Assembly (NCBI RefSeq): GCF_003014655.1
Contig: NZ_PYAT01000013.1
Coordinates: 1-64,000 of the forward strand
From: Planomicrobium soli
GTDB taxonomy: Bacteria; Bacillota; Bacilli; Bacillales_A; Planococcaceae
Direction: 5' to 3'
DNA: 64,000 nt
The position numbers and the translations under genes are program-made. Position 1 is the stretch's first letter, and each line of letters begins with the position of its first letter. The notes beneath the pieces are model-generated. The model worked only from the letters and a program-made list of their open reading frames with translations. It was not told the DNA's origin and searched no databases. Below are positions 7,548 to 16,610 of this stretch, in pieces.

Positions 7548-9758
7548 GTGCCGATTTTATACAACGACTCCACTCGAGAGTTTCATCTGCAAAATCAACA
7601 AACAAGCTATATATTTAAAGTTCTGGAGAACGAGCAGCTCGGGCATCTTTATTATGGAAAAAGGCTGCGCAACCGTGAGTCGTTTGATCGGCTGTTCCAT
7701 GTTGGAGAAAGCCCGAATACTGCCTGCGTCAATGAAGGGGATCTTGTGTTTTCGCTGGATTTGATTAAACAAGAATATCCGGCTTATGGGACGACGGATT
7801 TTCGCGAACCTGCTTATCAAGTTTTACAGGAAAGCGGCAGCCGAATTACAAATTTCATTTATCAGAGCCACCAAATTTTCAAAGGCAAAAAGCGGTTAGA
7901 AGGTTTGCCTGCCACTTACGTGGAGAACGAAGACGAGGCAACGTCACTGGAAATTTCACTCTATGATAAAAAAATTGATGTGGAAGTCCGGCTTTCATAC
8001 ACCGTTTTTGAAGAATTAGGGGCCATTACAAGATCTGCACAATTTATCAATCATGGCCAGAGAAACGTGAACTTAACAAGAGCTTTAAGCGCCAGCATCG
8101 ATTTGGCAGGTTCTGATTTTGAAATGGTCCAGCTTTCAGGTTCTTGGGCCAGAGAGCGGCACGTGAAAAATCGAAAACTGGTTCCGGGCATTCAAAGCAT
8201 CGCGAGTACGAGAGGGACGAGCAGTGCCCAGCAAAATCCATTTCTTGCCCTAAAGCGGCCAGAAACCACTGAACATCACGGAGAGGTTTATGGCGTCAGT
8301 TTGATTTACAGCGGCAATTTCCTTGCTCAAGTAGAAGTGGACCATTATGATGTATCCCGCTTAATGATCGGAATTAATCCATTTGATTTTAACTGGCTGC
8401 TCGAAAGCGGAGAGAAGTTCCAGGCGCCTGAAGTGGTGATGGTGTATTCGGATAGAGGAATGAATGGCATGAGCCAGACGTTCCATCGGTTGTATCGTAG
8501 CCGATTGGCGCGCGGAAAATGGCGTGACCGGGAACGGCCGGTGCTGATCAATAACTGGGAAGCAACATATTTTAATTTTAATGAAGAAAAAATTATAGAG
8601 CTCGCAGGGGAAGCTAAACAGTTAGGCGTAGAACTTTTTGTATTGGATGATGGCTGGTTCGGTAAGCGGGATGATGATACGACTTCCCTTGGAGATTGGT
8701 TTGTTGATGAGCGGAAATTGCCGAATGGAATCACCAAGCTGGCCGAAGAAATCAACAAGTTAGGCTTAGAGTTTGGCTTATGGTTTGAGCCTGAAATGGT
8801 GTCAAAAGTTAGTGAATTGTATCGAGCGCACCCAGATTGGATCATCCATGTGCCGAATCGCCAATCTTCGCATGGCAGAAATCAGTTTGTGCTGGATTTC
8901 TCAAGACAAGAAGTAGTGGATTTTATTTACGGCATGGTGGCAAAAATCTTGCGCGATGCACCAATCTCCTATGTGAAATGGGATATGAACCGGTATATGA
9001 CGGAAATCGGTTCATTGGAATTACCGGCAGACAGGCAGCGCGAGGTAGCGCACCGTTATATTCTTGGCGTCTATTCTTTATATGAGAGGCTTACGGCAGA
9101 ATTTCCGGATGTCTTGTTCGAGTCCTGTGCAGGAGGAGGCAGCCGGTTTGACCCAGGTTTGCTCTATTATGCCCCGCAGGGATGGACGAGTGACGATACC
9201 GATGCGGTCGAACGTTTAAAAATCCAATACGGCACATCGATGGTTTATCCAGTCAGTTCCATGGGAGCGCACGTATCCGCAGTTCCAAACCATCAAGTAG
9301 GACGCGTCACAAGCTTGGAGACAAGAGCGAACGTCGCTTACTTTGGCGCTTTCGGCTATGAGCTTGATGTGACTATGATGACTGAAGAGGAAAAAGAAGA
9401 AGTTAAGCAGCAAATCATTTTTTACAAAAAAAACCGTTCACTCATTCAGCAAGGAAAGTTTTATCGAATCAAAAGCCCATTTGTTGATGATGGCAATGTT
9501 ACGAGCTGGATGGTCGTCTCTGACGACCAAGCCGAAGCGATTCTCGGCTATTACCAAGTGCTGGCCCGGCCAAACCCTGGTTATACTCGGGTCTTCTTTG
9601 AAGGGCTGAATCCGGAATTTGAATATGCAATCGATGGTTTAGATGGCACGTTCTACGGAGATGAATTGATGAGCGCAGGCATGCAGTTTAACCGCTACCA
9701 TTCGAACAAGCATCCAGCTGATTTTTCGTCAAACTTATTCAAAGTAACTCGTGTATAA
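7548..9758 (+). CDS. Alpha-galactosidase, glycoside hydrolase family 36
   Basis: The 736-residue cytoplasmic enzyme removes terminal alpha-linked galactose (melibiose, raffinose type sugars). Family 36 landmarks are all present: DDGWFGKRDD in the barrel, KWDMNRY with nucleophile Asp479, and the SCxGGGxR...WTSDDTD block with acid/base Asp549. The start is GTG 7548, five bases after AGGAGGG. It is full length for the tetrameric bacterial GH36 group. There is no signal peptide, so it works on imported sugar. A 31-base gap leads to the GH35 gene, giving one operon of three galactosidases. Confidence 0.92.
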   Translation: MPILYNDSTREFHLQNQQTSYIFKVLENEQLGHLYYGKRLRNRESFDRLFHVGESPNTACVNEGDLVFSLDLIKQEYPAYGTTDFREPAYQVLQESGSRITNFIYQSHQIFKGKKRLEGLPATYVENEDEATSLEISLYDKKIDVEVRLSYTVFEELGAITRSAQFINHGQRNVNLTRALSASIDLAGSDFEMVQLSGSWARERHVKNRKLVPGIQSIASTRGTSSAQQNPFLALKRPETTEHHGEVYGVSLIYSGNFLAQVEVDHYDVSRLMIGINPFDFNWLLESGEKFQAPEVVMVYSDRGMNGMSQTFHRLYRSRLARGKWRDRERPVLINNWEATYFNFNEEKIIELAGEAKQLGVELFVLDDGWFGKRDDDTTSLGDWFVDERKLPNGITKLAEEINKLGLEFGLWFEPEMVSKVSELYRAHPDWIIHVPNRQSSHGRNQFVLDFSRQEVVDFIYGMVAKILRDAPISYVKWDMNRYMTEIGSLELPADRQREVAHRYILGVYSLYERLTAEFPDVLFESCAGGGSRFDPGLLYYAPQGWTSDDTDAVERLKIQYGTSMVYPVSSMGAHVSAVPNHQVGRVTSLETRANVAYFGAFGYELDVTMMTEEEKEEVKQQIIFYKKNRSLIQQGKFYRIKSPFVDDGNVTSWMVVSDDQAEAILGYYQVLARPNPGYTRVFFEGLNPEFEYAIDGLDGTFYGDELMSAGMQFNRYHSNKHPADFSSNLFKVTRV

Positions 9759-9789
9759 AGGGAAAGCTTGATGCTTAGGAGGAATAAAC

Positions 9790-11514
9790 GTGCTGACTGC
9801 TAAAAATGAATCGTTTTATTTAGAGGGTAAACCTTTCCAGATCTTATCAGGTGGAATGCATTACTTCCGCACAGTGCCGGAGCATTGGGAAGACCGCTTG
9901 CTGAAGCTGAAAGCTTTAGGGCTGAATACGGTGGAAACATATATTCCATGGAATTTCCATGAGCCGAAAAAAGGTAGATTCAATTTTTCGGGAATGGCGG
10001 ATATCGAGCGCTTTATCGAGCTTGCACATAATTTAGGGCTATATGTGATCTTGCGGCCTTCACCTTATATTTGTGCCGAATGGGAAATGGGCGGTTTGCC
10101 GTCTTGGTTATTGAAGGACAAGGAATTAGTAATGCGAAGCAGCCATCCAAATTTCTTGGTGCATGTCGAAGATTATTTTGATGAATTGCTGCCTAAATTC
10201 AAACGCCATCTATATCAGAACGGCGGCCCTGTAATCGCTATGCAGATTGAAAATGAATACGGTGCTTATGGCAATGACATGGCTTATTTGAATTTTTATA
10301 AAGAGCAATACAAAAAGCATGAGCTGGATACCTTCTTGTTTACATCTGATGGGCCGAATTTCATTACACAAGGATCGCTTCCAGATGTAACGACTACGCT
10401 GAACTTTGGCTCACGGGTGGGCGAGGCGGTTGATGCGCTTGAAGAATTTAAACCGGGGTCACCAAAAATGGTCGCGGAATTCTGGATCGGCTGGTTCGAC
10501 TATTGGACAGGCGAGCATACGGTGCGAAGCGGAGAAGATGTAGCCGCTGTCTTTAAGGAAATGATGGAAAAGAACATTTCCGTTAACTTTTATATGTTTC
10601 ATGGAGGAACCAATTTTGGCTTCATGAATGGTGCCAATCATTACGATATCTATTATCCGACGATCACGAGCTACGATTATGATAGCTTGCTGACGGAGAG
10701 CGGTGCGATCACCGAAAAGTACAAGGCGGTAAAGAAGGTTTTGAGCGAGTACACCGAAGTGCCGGCGGATTTCAAAGAAACAACAACGGCGAAAGAATAC
10801 GGAACAGTGGCGGTATCGGAGTCTGTCAGCTTGTTTGATGTACTTGAAGACATCAGCGAAAAAACCGAACATATTATACCCCTTGCCATGGAAGATCTCG
10901 GACAGGCATATGGCTATACGCTTTACCGGACGACAGTCAACCGCCAAGGGGAATTGAAGTTGAACTCGGACGCAATCCGCGACCGTGGCTATATTTACGT
11001 CAATGGCCGCTATATCACGACAACTTATATCAATGACACCGATAAAATCGTGACACTCGATTTCCCAGAGAAAGTGAATACGCTGGAAATTTTAGTGGAG
11101 AATATGGGGCGGGCCAATTACGGCGAGCATTTGACTGATCAAAAAGGATTGATCAAAAATCTCTGGCTCGGGGAGCAGTATTTCTTCCACTGGGAAATGT
11201 TCAAAGTGGAACTGGACCATTTGCCTGCCGATTATCAAAGGAGCAAACAAGAGCGGTTCCCGAAATTCTTCCATGGTTCTTTCGATGCAAACGAAGGATT
11301 GGATACATATGTTGATACAAAAGGTTTTACTAAAGGCAATGTTTTCATTAACGGCTTTAACTTGGGCCGCTACTGGAACACGGCAGGACCGCAGCAACGG
11401 CTTTATCTGCCGGGCCCTTTATTGAAAAAGGAAAACAATGAAATTGTTGTGTTTGAACTTGAGAACACGACGACTGACCAAATTCAATTGTTGGATCAAC
11501 CGAAGCTTGGTTGA
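9790..11514 (+). CDS. Beta-galactosidase, glycoside hydrolase family 35
   Basis: The 574-residue enzyme starts at GTG 9790, seven bases after AGGAGG. The GH35 barrel has acid/base Glu156 in MQIENEYGAYG and nucleophile Glu230 in VAEFWIGWFDYW, followed by C-terminal jelly-roll domains containing GFNLGRYWNTAGPQQRLYLP. Bacterial GH35 enzymes commonly prefer beta-1,3 or beta-1,4 galactosyl ends of oligosaccharides. No signal peptide is seen, so action on imported oligosaccharide is inferred. It lies between GH36 and GH42 genes on the same strand. Confidence 0.92.
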   Translation: MLTAKNESFYLEGKPFQILSGGMHYFRTVPEHWEDRLLKLKALGLNTVETYIPWNFHEPKKGRFNFSGMADIERFIELAHNLGLYVILRPSPYICAEWEMGGLPSWLLKDKELVMRSSHPNFLVHVEDYFDELLPKFKRHLYQNGGPVIAMQIENEYGAYGNDMAYLNFYKEQYKKHELDTFLFTSDGPNFITQGSLPDVTTTLNFGSRVGEAVDALEEFKPGSPKMVAEFWIGWFDYWTGEHTVRSGEDVAAVFKEMMEKNISVNFYMFHGGTNFGFMNGANHYDIYYPTITSYDYDSLLTESGAITEKYKAVKKVLSEYTEVPADFKETTTAKEYGTVAVSESVSLFDVLEDISEKTEHIIPLAMEDLGQAYGYTLYRTTVNRQGELKLNSDAIRDRGYIYVNGRYITTTYINDTDKIVTLDFPEKVNTLEILVENMGRANYGEHLTDQKGLIKNLWLGEQYFFHWEMFKVELDHLPADYQRSKQERFPKFFHGSFDANEGLDTYVDTKGFTKGNVFINGFNLGRYWNTAGPQQRLYLPGPLLKKENNEIVVFELENTTTDQIQLLDQPKLG

Positions 11515-11544
11515 CAGTGTTTAGAATAGAAGGGATGGAATCAG

Positions 11545-13584
11545 ATGATTAATGAAAAACTACCGAAAATTTGGCACGGCGGAGATTATAACCCGGAACA
11601 ATGGGATTCGAAAGAAATCTGGGATGAAGACGTCCGCATGTTTAAACTTGCTGGGATTGACGTTGCAACATTGAATGTCTTTTCATGGGCGTTGAACCAG
11701 CCGGATGAAGAAACATACAACTTTGAGTGGCTTGATGACAAAATCAACCGGCTTTATGAGAATGGCATTTACACGTGCTTGGCTACAAGTACAGCAGCAC
11801 ATCCAGCATGGATGGCGAAAAAATACCCGGATGTGTTGCGCGTTGATTTCTACGGCAGAAAACGCAAATTCGGCAGCCGCCACAATTCGTGTCCAAACAG
11901 CCCGACATACCGCGAATATTCGGAGCGGATCGCTGATAAGTTAGCGGAGCGCTATAAAGATCATCCGGCAGTATTGATCTGGCACGTATCTAATGAATAT
12001 GGCGGCTATTGCTATTGCGACCAATGCCAAATCTCATTCCGCAACTGGCTGAGCGATAAATATGGCACGTTAGAAAAACTGAACAAAGCATGGAATACTG
12101 GCTTCTGGGGCCACACGTTCTATGAGTGGGACGAAATTGTCGCACCGAATATATTGAGCGAAGAGCGTGAAAACAATGAATCCGATTTCCAAGGCATTTC
12201 ACTCGACTATCGACGTTTCCAGTCGGACAGTTTGCTGGATTGCTACAAGCTTGAGTACAATGCAATTCGCAAGCATGTTCCGAACACGCCGATTACAACA
12301 AATTTGATGGGCACGTACCCGATGCTTGATTACTTCAAGTGGGCAAAAGAAATGGATGTTGTATCGTGGGATAACTACCCGGCAATCGATACGCCGTTCA
12401 GTTACACGGCCATGACGCATGACTTGATGCGCGGATTAAAAAACGGACAGCCGTTCATGTTGATGGAGCAGACACCGAGCCAGCAAAACTGGCAGCCATA
12501 CAACTCATTAAAGCGTCCAGGCGTTATGCGCTTATGGAGTTATCAGGCAATCGGCCGCGGAGCGGATACCATTCTTTACTTCCAATTGCGCCGCTCAGTC
12601 GGTGCTTGCGAGAAATATCATGGAGCGGTCATTGAGCACGTCGGCCATGAGAATACGCGTGTGTTCAAGGAAGTCGCTCAAATTGGTAAAGAGTTTAACC
12701 AATTAGGGGATACGCTGCTCGATGCGCGAGTAAACGCCAAAGTGGCTATCGTTTTTGATTGGGAAAACCGCTGGGCTGTAGAGCTTTCAAGCGGACCGTC
12801 CGTCTCACTCGACTATGTCAACGAAGTCCATAAATATTACGACGCGCTGTACAAGCTGAACGTCCAAGTCGATATGATTGGTGTCGAAGAAGACTTGAGC
12901 CAGTATGATGTGGTAATTGCGCCAGTCTTATACATGGTAAAAGAAGGCTATGCAGCAAAAGTAGAGCAGTTTGTTCAAAATGGCGGAACTTTCCTGACGA
13001 CGTTCTTTAGCGGCATCGTCAACGAAACGGACATCGTGACACTTGGCGGCTATCCAGGTGAACTGCGCAACGTCCTTGGTATTTGGGCAGAAGAAATCGA
13101 TGCGCTGCATCCGGATGAAACCAACCAGATCGTCATGAAAGATTCCCGCGGCAACATGAACGGCAGCTATTCATGTAACTTGCTGTTTGATTTAATTCAT
13201 ACCGAAGGTGCAGAAGCAGTCGCTGAATACGGCTCCGACTTCTACAAAGGTATGCCAGTTGTTACCGTAAACAAGTTTGGAGAAGGGAAAGCTTGGTATG
13301 TGGCATCAAGCCCCGACCAAAAATTCCTAGTTGACTTCCTGCAAACGGTCTGCGAAGAAGCTGGCGTTCAGCCACTGCTTGCTGTACCGGAAGGCGTTGA
13401 AACGACAGAGCGAGTGAAAGATGGACAAACGTATTTGTTTGTTTTAAATCACAATGCCGAAGAAGTGGCAATCGACTTGAAAGACAGACAGTATCAAGAG
13501 TTGCTTTCTGATCAACAAGTGAGCGGCACGGTCGAATTAGAAGGAAAAGGCGTTTTGATTTTAGCTAAAGCGCAAGAAATATAA
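11545..13584 (+). CDS. Beta-galactosidase, glycoside hydrolase family 42
   Basis: The 679-residue enzyme hydrolyses lactose-type beta-galactosides. Acid/base Glu151 lies in VSNEYGG and nucleophile Glu308 in LMEQTPSQQNWQPYN. The zinc-site cysteines of the family (HNSCPNSP and YCYCDQC) are present. The C-terminal half carries the trimerisation domain and a small beta domain. Length and motifs match the GH42 enzymes described from cold-adapted Planococcus and from Bacillus (GanA). It is the last gene of the island, closed by the terminator at 13591. Confidence 0.93.
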   Translation: MINEKLPKIWHGGDYNPEQWDSKEIWDEDVRMFKLAGIDVATLNVFSWALNQPDEETYNFEWLDDKINRLYENGIYTCLATSTAAHPAWMAKKYPDVLRVDFYGRKRKFGSRHNSCPNSPTYREYSERIADKLAERYKDHPAVLIWHVSNEYGGYCYCDQCQISFRNWLSDKYGTLEKLNKAWNTGFWGHTFYEWDEIVAPNILSEERENNESDFQGISLDYRRFQSDSLLDCYKLEYNAIRKHVPNTPITTNLMGTYPMLDYFKWAKEMDVVSWDNYPAIDTPFSYTAMTHDLMRGLKNGQPFMLMEQTPSQQNWQPYNSLKRPGVMRLWSYQAIGRGADTILYFQLRRSVGACEKYHGAVIEHVGHENTRVFKEVAQIGKEFNQLGDTLLDARVNAKVAIVFDWENRWAVELSSGPSVSLDYVNEVHKYYDALYKLNVQVDMIGVEEDLSQYDVVIAPVLYMVKEGYAAKVEQFVQNGGTFLTTFFSGIVNETDIVTLGGYPGELRNVLGIWAEEIDALHPDETNQIVMKDSRGNMNGSYSCNLLFDLIHTEGAEAVAEYGSDFYKGMPVVTVNKFGEGKAWYVASSPDQKFLVDFLQTVCEEAGVQPLLAVPEGVETTERVKDGQTYLFVLNHNAEEVAIDLKDRQYQELLSDQQVSGTVELEGKGVLILAKAQEI

Positions 13585-13590
13585 AAATTA

Positions 13591-13632
13591 AAAAGCTGGC
13601 ATAAAAAGAACTCTTTTTATGCCAGCTTTTTT
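13591..13632 (+). terminator. Terminator of the galactosidase operon
   Basis: AAAAGCTGGCATAAAAAGA pairs with TCTTTTTATGCCAGCTTTT, a near-perfect 19-bp stem with a short loop and a T tract. Confidence 0.9.
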
Positions 13633-13700
13633 CTTGGGTTTATTAGACTTATCAATTAACAGCTTTATTAAGCGTCAGCCATTGGCAGCGTCACTGCTAT

Positions 13701-14648
13701 CTATAAAGCAGCTTTGAGAAAATCTTGCAGACGTTCGTAATTTTCTAATCCCAATCTTCGCTTTATTTTTCCTTGTTTGGAATATTGGGCTTCAACGTGT
13801 TCATCAATTAATAACAATACATTAAAAATAAACTCCTTTTGAAAACGAAGGGCTAATAAAATTGGATAGGAAAGATACATGCTTACATGTTCGTAACCAT
13901 AGAAATTGTCTTTTTCGAACGGTAAGTTTTTGCGTACATAAGATTTTCCTATGCTATGCAGCAAGGCTACCCAGGAAAGCAGCTCTAATTCTTCCTCTTC
14001 AAAGAAGTTTTTGCGCAAGTTAGTCAGCACGCTATAGGAACGCTGAACCACTTGTTGTAATTCAAGAAGGGGCTTTGTTTCTTCGAATGTATGGTAAATT
14101 TTTAGAACTTCTTGAAAGCTCATCTCTTTCTTTCGGACAGTTTGGTAAATTTCTGTAGCCGCGATTGTTCCGTTTGTGGTTTCACTGAATACAGGATCGA
14201 ACATGACGGTTACTTTATCAAAGTGCTCATTCAGCCTTGGAAATTGAAAACTGCGAATGTACCGCTCTATGGCTTCGTCCGGCACCCGTTCTTGGTGGAT
14301 CCGCTTGTGGTTTCGGGCTTTTAGTATCGGATAAGGAGTAAGGAATACGACAGCTTCTGAATCTACTTGAAAGTTTTTAAGGCGATTCAGTAAACTTCTT
14401 CTCCTTTTAGAAGCCAAGTTTGTGGCATCGTATATGACATTTTTTCCTGCTTCAAGAGCAGCAGCGGTTTGCTGATACATCTCGGCAAAAACATTTTGTG
14501 AATCAATGTGGTCAGCAGATGCAAAGTGGCTTTGAGAAATTTGATCGGACGACAAATGCACCCATCCTTTATGGGAAGCAATGAAATCTCGGGCGTAGGT
14601 GGATTTTCCGCTTCCTGGCAGACCGATCAGCATCATAAATTGCGGCAT
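13701..14648 (-). CDS. P-loop nucleotide/polynucleotide kinase-like protein with degenerate HD domain
   Basis: The 315-residue protein opens with a Walker A motif GLPGSGKST (residues 8-16) of the AAA_33/zeta-like kinase type, followed by the lid-like stretch KARNHKRIHQERVPDEAI. The C-terminal 130 residues look like an HD-phosphohydrolase fold (ALLHSIGK, YEHVSMYL, LLIDEHVE). The usual HD pair reads His-Ser, so metal binding is probably weakened or lost. Possible roles are RNA/DNA 5' end or small-molecule phosphorylation; the substrate is unknown. It is transcribed alone, convergent to the galactosidase operon. Confidence 0.7.
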   Translation of the reverse strand: MPQFMMLIGLPGSGKSTYARDFIASHKGWVHLSSDQISQSHFASADHIDSQNVFAEMYQQTAAALEAGKNVIYDATNLASKRRRSLLNRLKNFQVDSEAVVFLTPYPILKARNHKRIHQERVPDEAIERYIRSFQFPRLNEHFDKVTVMFDPVFSETTNGTIAATEIYQTVRKKEMSFQEVLKIYHTFEETKPLLELQQVVQRSYSVLTNLRKNFFEEEELELLSWVALLHSIGKSYVRKNLPFEKDNFYGYEHVSMYLSYPILLALRFQKEFIFNVLLLIDEHVEAQYSKQGKIKRRLGLENYERLQDFLKAAL

Positions 14649-14855
14649 GGCAATCTCCTCGTTTCACTAAAACTGAAAAAACCATAATTAATATATGTAT
14701 ACCCAAAAGAAAAATAAATTTAAGGGTACTGTTTTTATTTCCGCTAGTTGTTGTATTATGAAGGCAACTAGAATTGATGATATACATAGCCAGGCTTTAT
14801 AGAAAATACGCTGTTGCTTTGATGCTGGCATTTTGCAGAAAAGGGAGGAAGTTGT

Positions 14856-15356
14856 ATGGAGAGCAGGATCCAAAAGATTACCCCGAATTTCTGGTTTAAC
14901 ATGAATGCGGAAGAAGCTGTAAGTTTTTATACATCCATTTTCAAGAACTCTAAGATCGGACAAATTGTTCGCTATGTGAACGCAGGCCAAGAAATTCATG
15001 GAATAGTGGCAGGAACGGTAATGACCATCGAATTCCAGCTGGAAGGGCAGGAGTTTCTCGCTTTGAACGGCGGTCCTGAGTTCCAATTTACAGAAGCCCT
15101 TTCTTTGATCATTAATTGCGAGAACCAGGAAGAAGTGGATTATTATTGGGACAAGTTAACAGAAGGCGGAGACGAAAAATCGCAAGTGTGCGGATGGCTG
15201 AAAGATAAATTTGGCGTGTCGTGGCAAGTGACCCCTATTGCTTTAAATAGCATGCTCACGGATTCAGATACAGAAAAAGTAGAGAGGGTTATGACAGCGC
15301 TGCTCCAAATGAAAAAGCTGGATTTGGACGTGCTGCAGCGGGCTTACGAAGGATAA
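14856..15356 (+). CDS. PhnB-like VOC superfamily protein
   Basis: The 166-residue protein belongs to the 3-dmu-9_3-mt/PhnB group of the vicinal oxygen chelate fold. It shows the characteristic opening ITPNFWFNMNAEEAVSFYTS, the middle ALNGGPEFQFTEALSLII, and the closing GVSWQVTP. These proteins are small homodimers, often annotated as glyoxalase-like, but most have no proven activity. GGGAGG at 14844-14849 supports this ATG. A terminator follows at 15388. Confidence 0.85.
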   Translation: MESRIQKITPNFWFNMNAEEAVSFYTSIFKNSKIGQIVRYVNAGQEIHGIVAGTVMTIEFQLEGQEFLALNGGPEFQFTEALSLIINCENQEEVDYYWDKLTEGGDEKSQVCGWLKDKFGVSWQVTPIALNSMLTDSDTEKVERVMTALLQMKKLDLDVLQRAYEG

Positions 15357-15387
15357 CTTTGATAGAACTATAAAGCAGTGGCTAATT

Positions 15388-15420
15388 GCCGTCTTCAAAT
15401 TTTTGAAGGCGGCTTTTCTT
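15388..15420 (+). terminator. Terminator after the PhnB-like gene
   Basis: GCCGTCTTCAA (15388-15398) pairs with TTGAAGGCGGC (15403-15413), one G-T pair, followed by TTTTCTTT. Confidence 0.8.
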
Positions 15421-15498
15421 TGGTTTGTTTTTGAAATCCGTGAAACATCCGTGTATGCTGTTAGGGAAAGCCAGTCTGTAGCGGCAAAGGAGACTAAG

Positions 15499-16551
15499 AT
15501 GAAAAAAATACATAGTGATATCATCCAATTCAGGGGAGATCATTTTCAATTTGGTTTTATGCAAGGAAAGCTATTGAAGGATTCGATGATACTAGAAAAC
15601 CGGACAAAAGAATGGGGGCTCAAAAGGGCTCGATTTTTGATTGATGCAGCAGAAGCGGAAGCGATGTTTAAAAAGTTCGCGCCAAGTATATGGGATGAAT
15701 TTCGCGGACTTCAAGCAGCCCTTGGCGTACCAATGGAAGAGGTGCTGCGCGATTTCGGCGGTTATCGGATCGACGCGTTGCCGAGTGGCTGTTCGATTAA
15801 AACGGCCGATGATTTTTTGGTGCGCAATTACGATTTCCATCCGCAGACTTATGAAGGGCGTTATATGTTATACCAGCCAACTGATGGAGGCTATGCAATA
15901 ATTGGCCCATCTTCCCGCATTACCGGGCGCATGGACGGGATGAACGAAAAAGGATTGGCGCTTGGGTATAATTTTATCCACCGCAAAAAGCCAGGCGATG
16001 GTTTTGTCTGTTATATGATTAGCCGGATCGTTCTGGAAACATGTGCAACAGTTGATGCAGCAATCAAAGTGTTAAAGGAAATTCCTCATCGGGGTTCATT
16101 TAGCTATGTGGTGCTGGATGCGAGTGGAAAAAGGTCCATTATTGAGGCAAGCCCGAGGTCCGTCGAAGTTAGAAATGCAGATTCCTGCACGAACCATTTT
16201 GAAATCCATAAACAGGAGAACCGCAACTATTTGAAAGATTCTTATGCGCGCTTAGCGGCGATCGAGGAACAAAAAGATCAGACGGCTAACGCCTATAAAA
16301 CATTCAAGCTGTTTAACGATGCAGACAAAGGTGTGTTCTCCAAGCTTTATAAAAGCTGGGCGGGTACAATCCATACGTCGGCTTATTTTCCAAAAGAGAA
16401 AAAAGTATGGTTCGCACTTGGTGGCGACCAGGAGCCAGTGGAATTCGACTTCAATAGCTGGCTCGCTGGAGAAGCCATTGCAAAAGGGCAAATCACGGGG
16501 GAGATCGACACAGAAATCGGTTTTGCCCATATGGATAAAATCCGTTTATAA
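15499..16551 (+). CDS. C45-family autoproteolytic acyltransferase/hydrolase, copy 1
   Basis: The 350-residue protein is of the acyl-CoA:6-aminopenicillanate acyltransferase (peptidase C45, Ntn hydrolase) type. The candidate nucleophile is the Cys in LPSGCSI, followed by VRNYDFHP and later YNFIHRK. Family members cleave or form amide bonds on small acylated amines or self-process at that Cys. A longer in-frame start at 15403 is disfavoured, because AAAGGAG at 15486-15492 and alignment with copy 2 place the start here. Its paralogue faces it across a shared terminator. The substrate is unknown. Confidence 0.85.
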   Translation: MKKIHSDIIQFRGDHFQFGFMQGKLLKDSMILENRTKEWGLKRARFLIDAAEAEAMFKKFAPSIWDEFRGLQAALGVPMEEVLRDFGGYRIDALPSGCSIKTADDFLVRNYDFHPQTYEGRYMLYQPTDGGYAIIGPSSRITGRMDGMNEKGLALGYNFIHRKKPGDGFVCYMISRIVLETCATVDAAIKVLKEIPHRGSFSYVVLDASGKRSIIEASPRSVEVRNADSCTNHFEIHKQENRNYLKDSYARLAAIEEQKDQTANAYKTFKLFNDADKGVFSKLYKSWAGTIHTSAYFPKEKKVWFALGGDQEPVEFDFNSWLAGEAIAKGQITGEIDTEIGFAHMDKIRL

Positions 16552-16567
16552 ACAGAGATTCTTCAAA

Positions 16568-16610
16568 ACAAAAAGCGCTCTTTTCTAAAGAGAAAAGAGC
16601 GCTTTTTGTT
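16568..16610. terminator. Bidirectional terminator between C45 paralogues
   Basis: A perfect 16-bp stem (16571-16586 with 16591-16606) has a 4-base loop, with A- and T-rich flanks on both sides. It serves both convergent genes. Confidence 0.92.
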
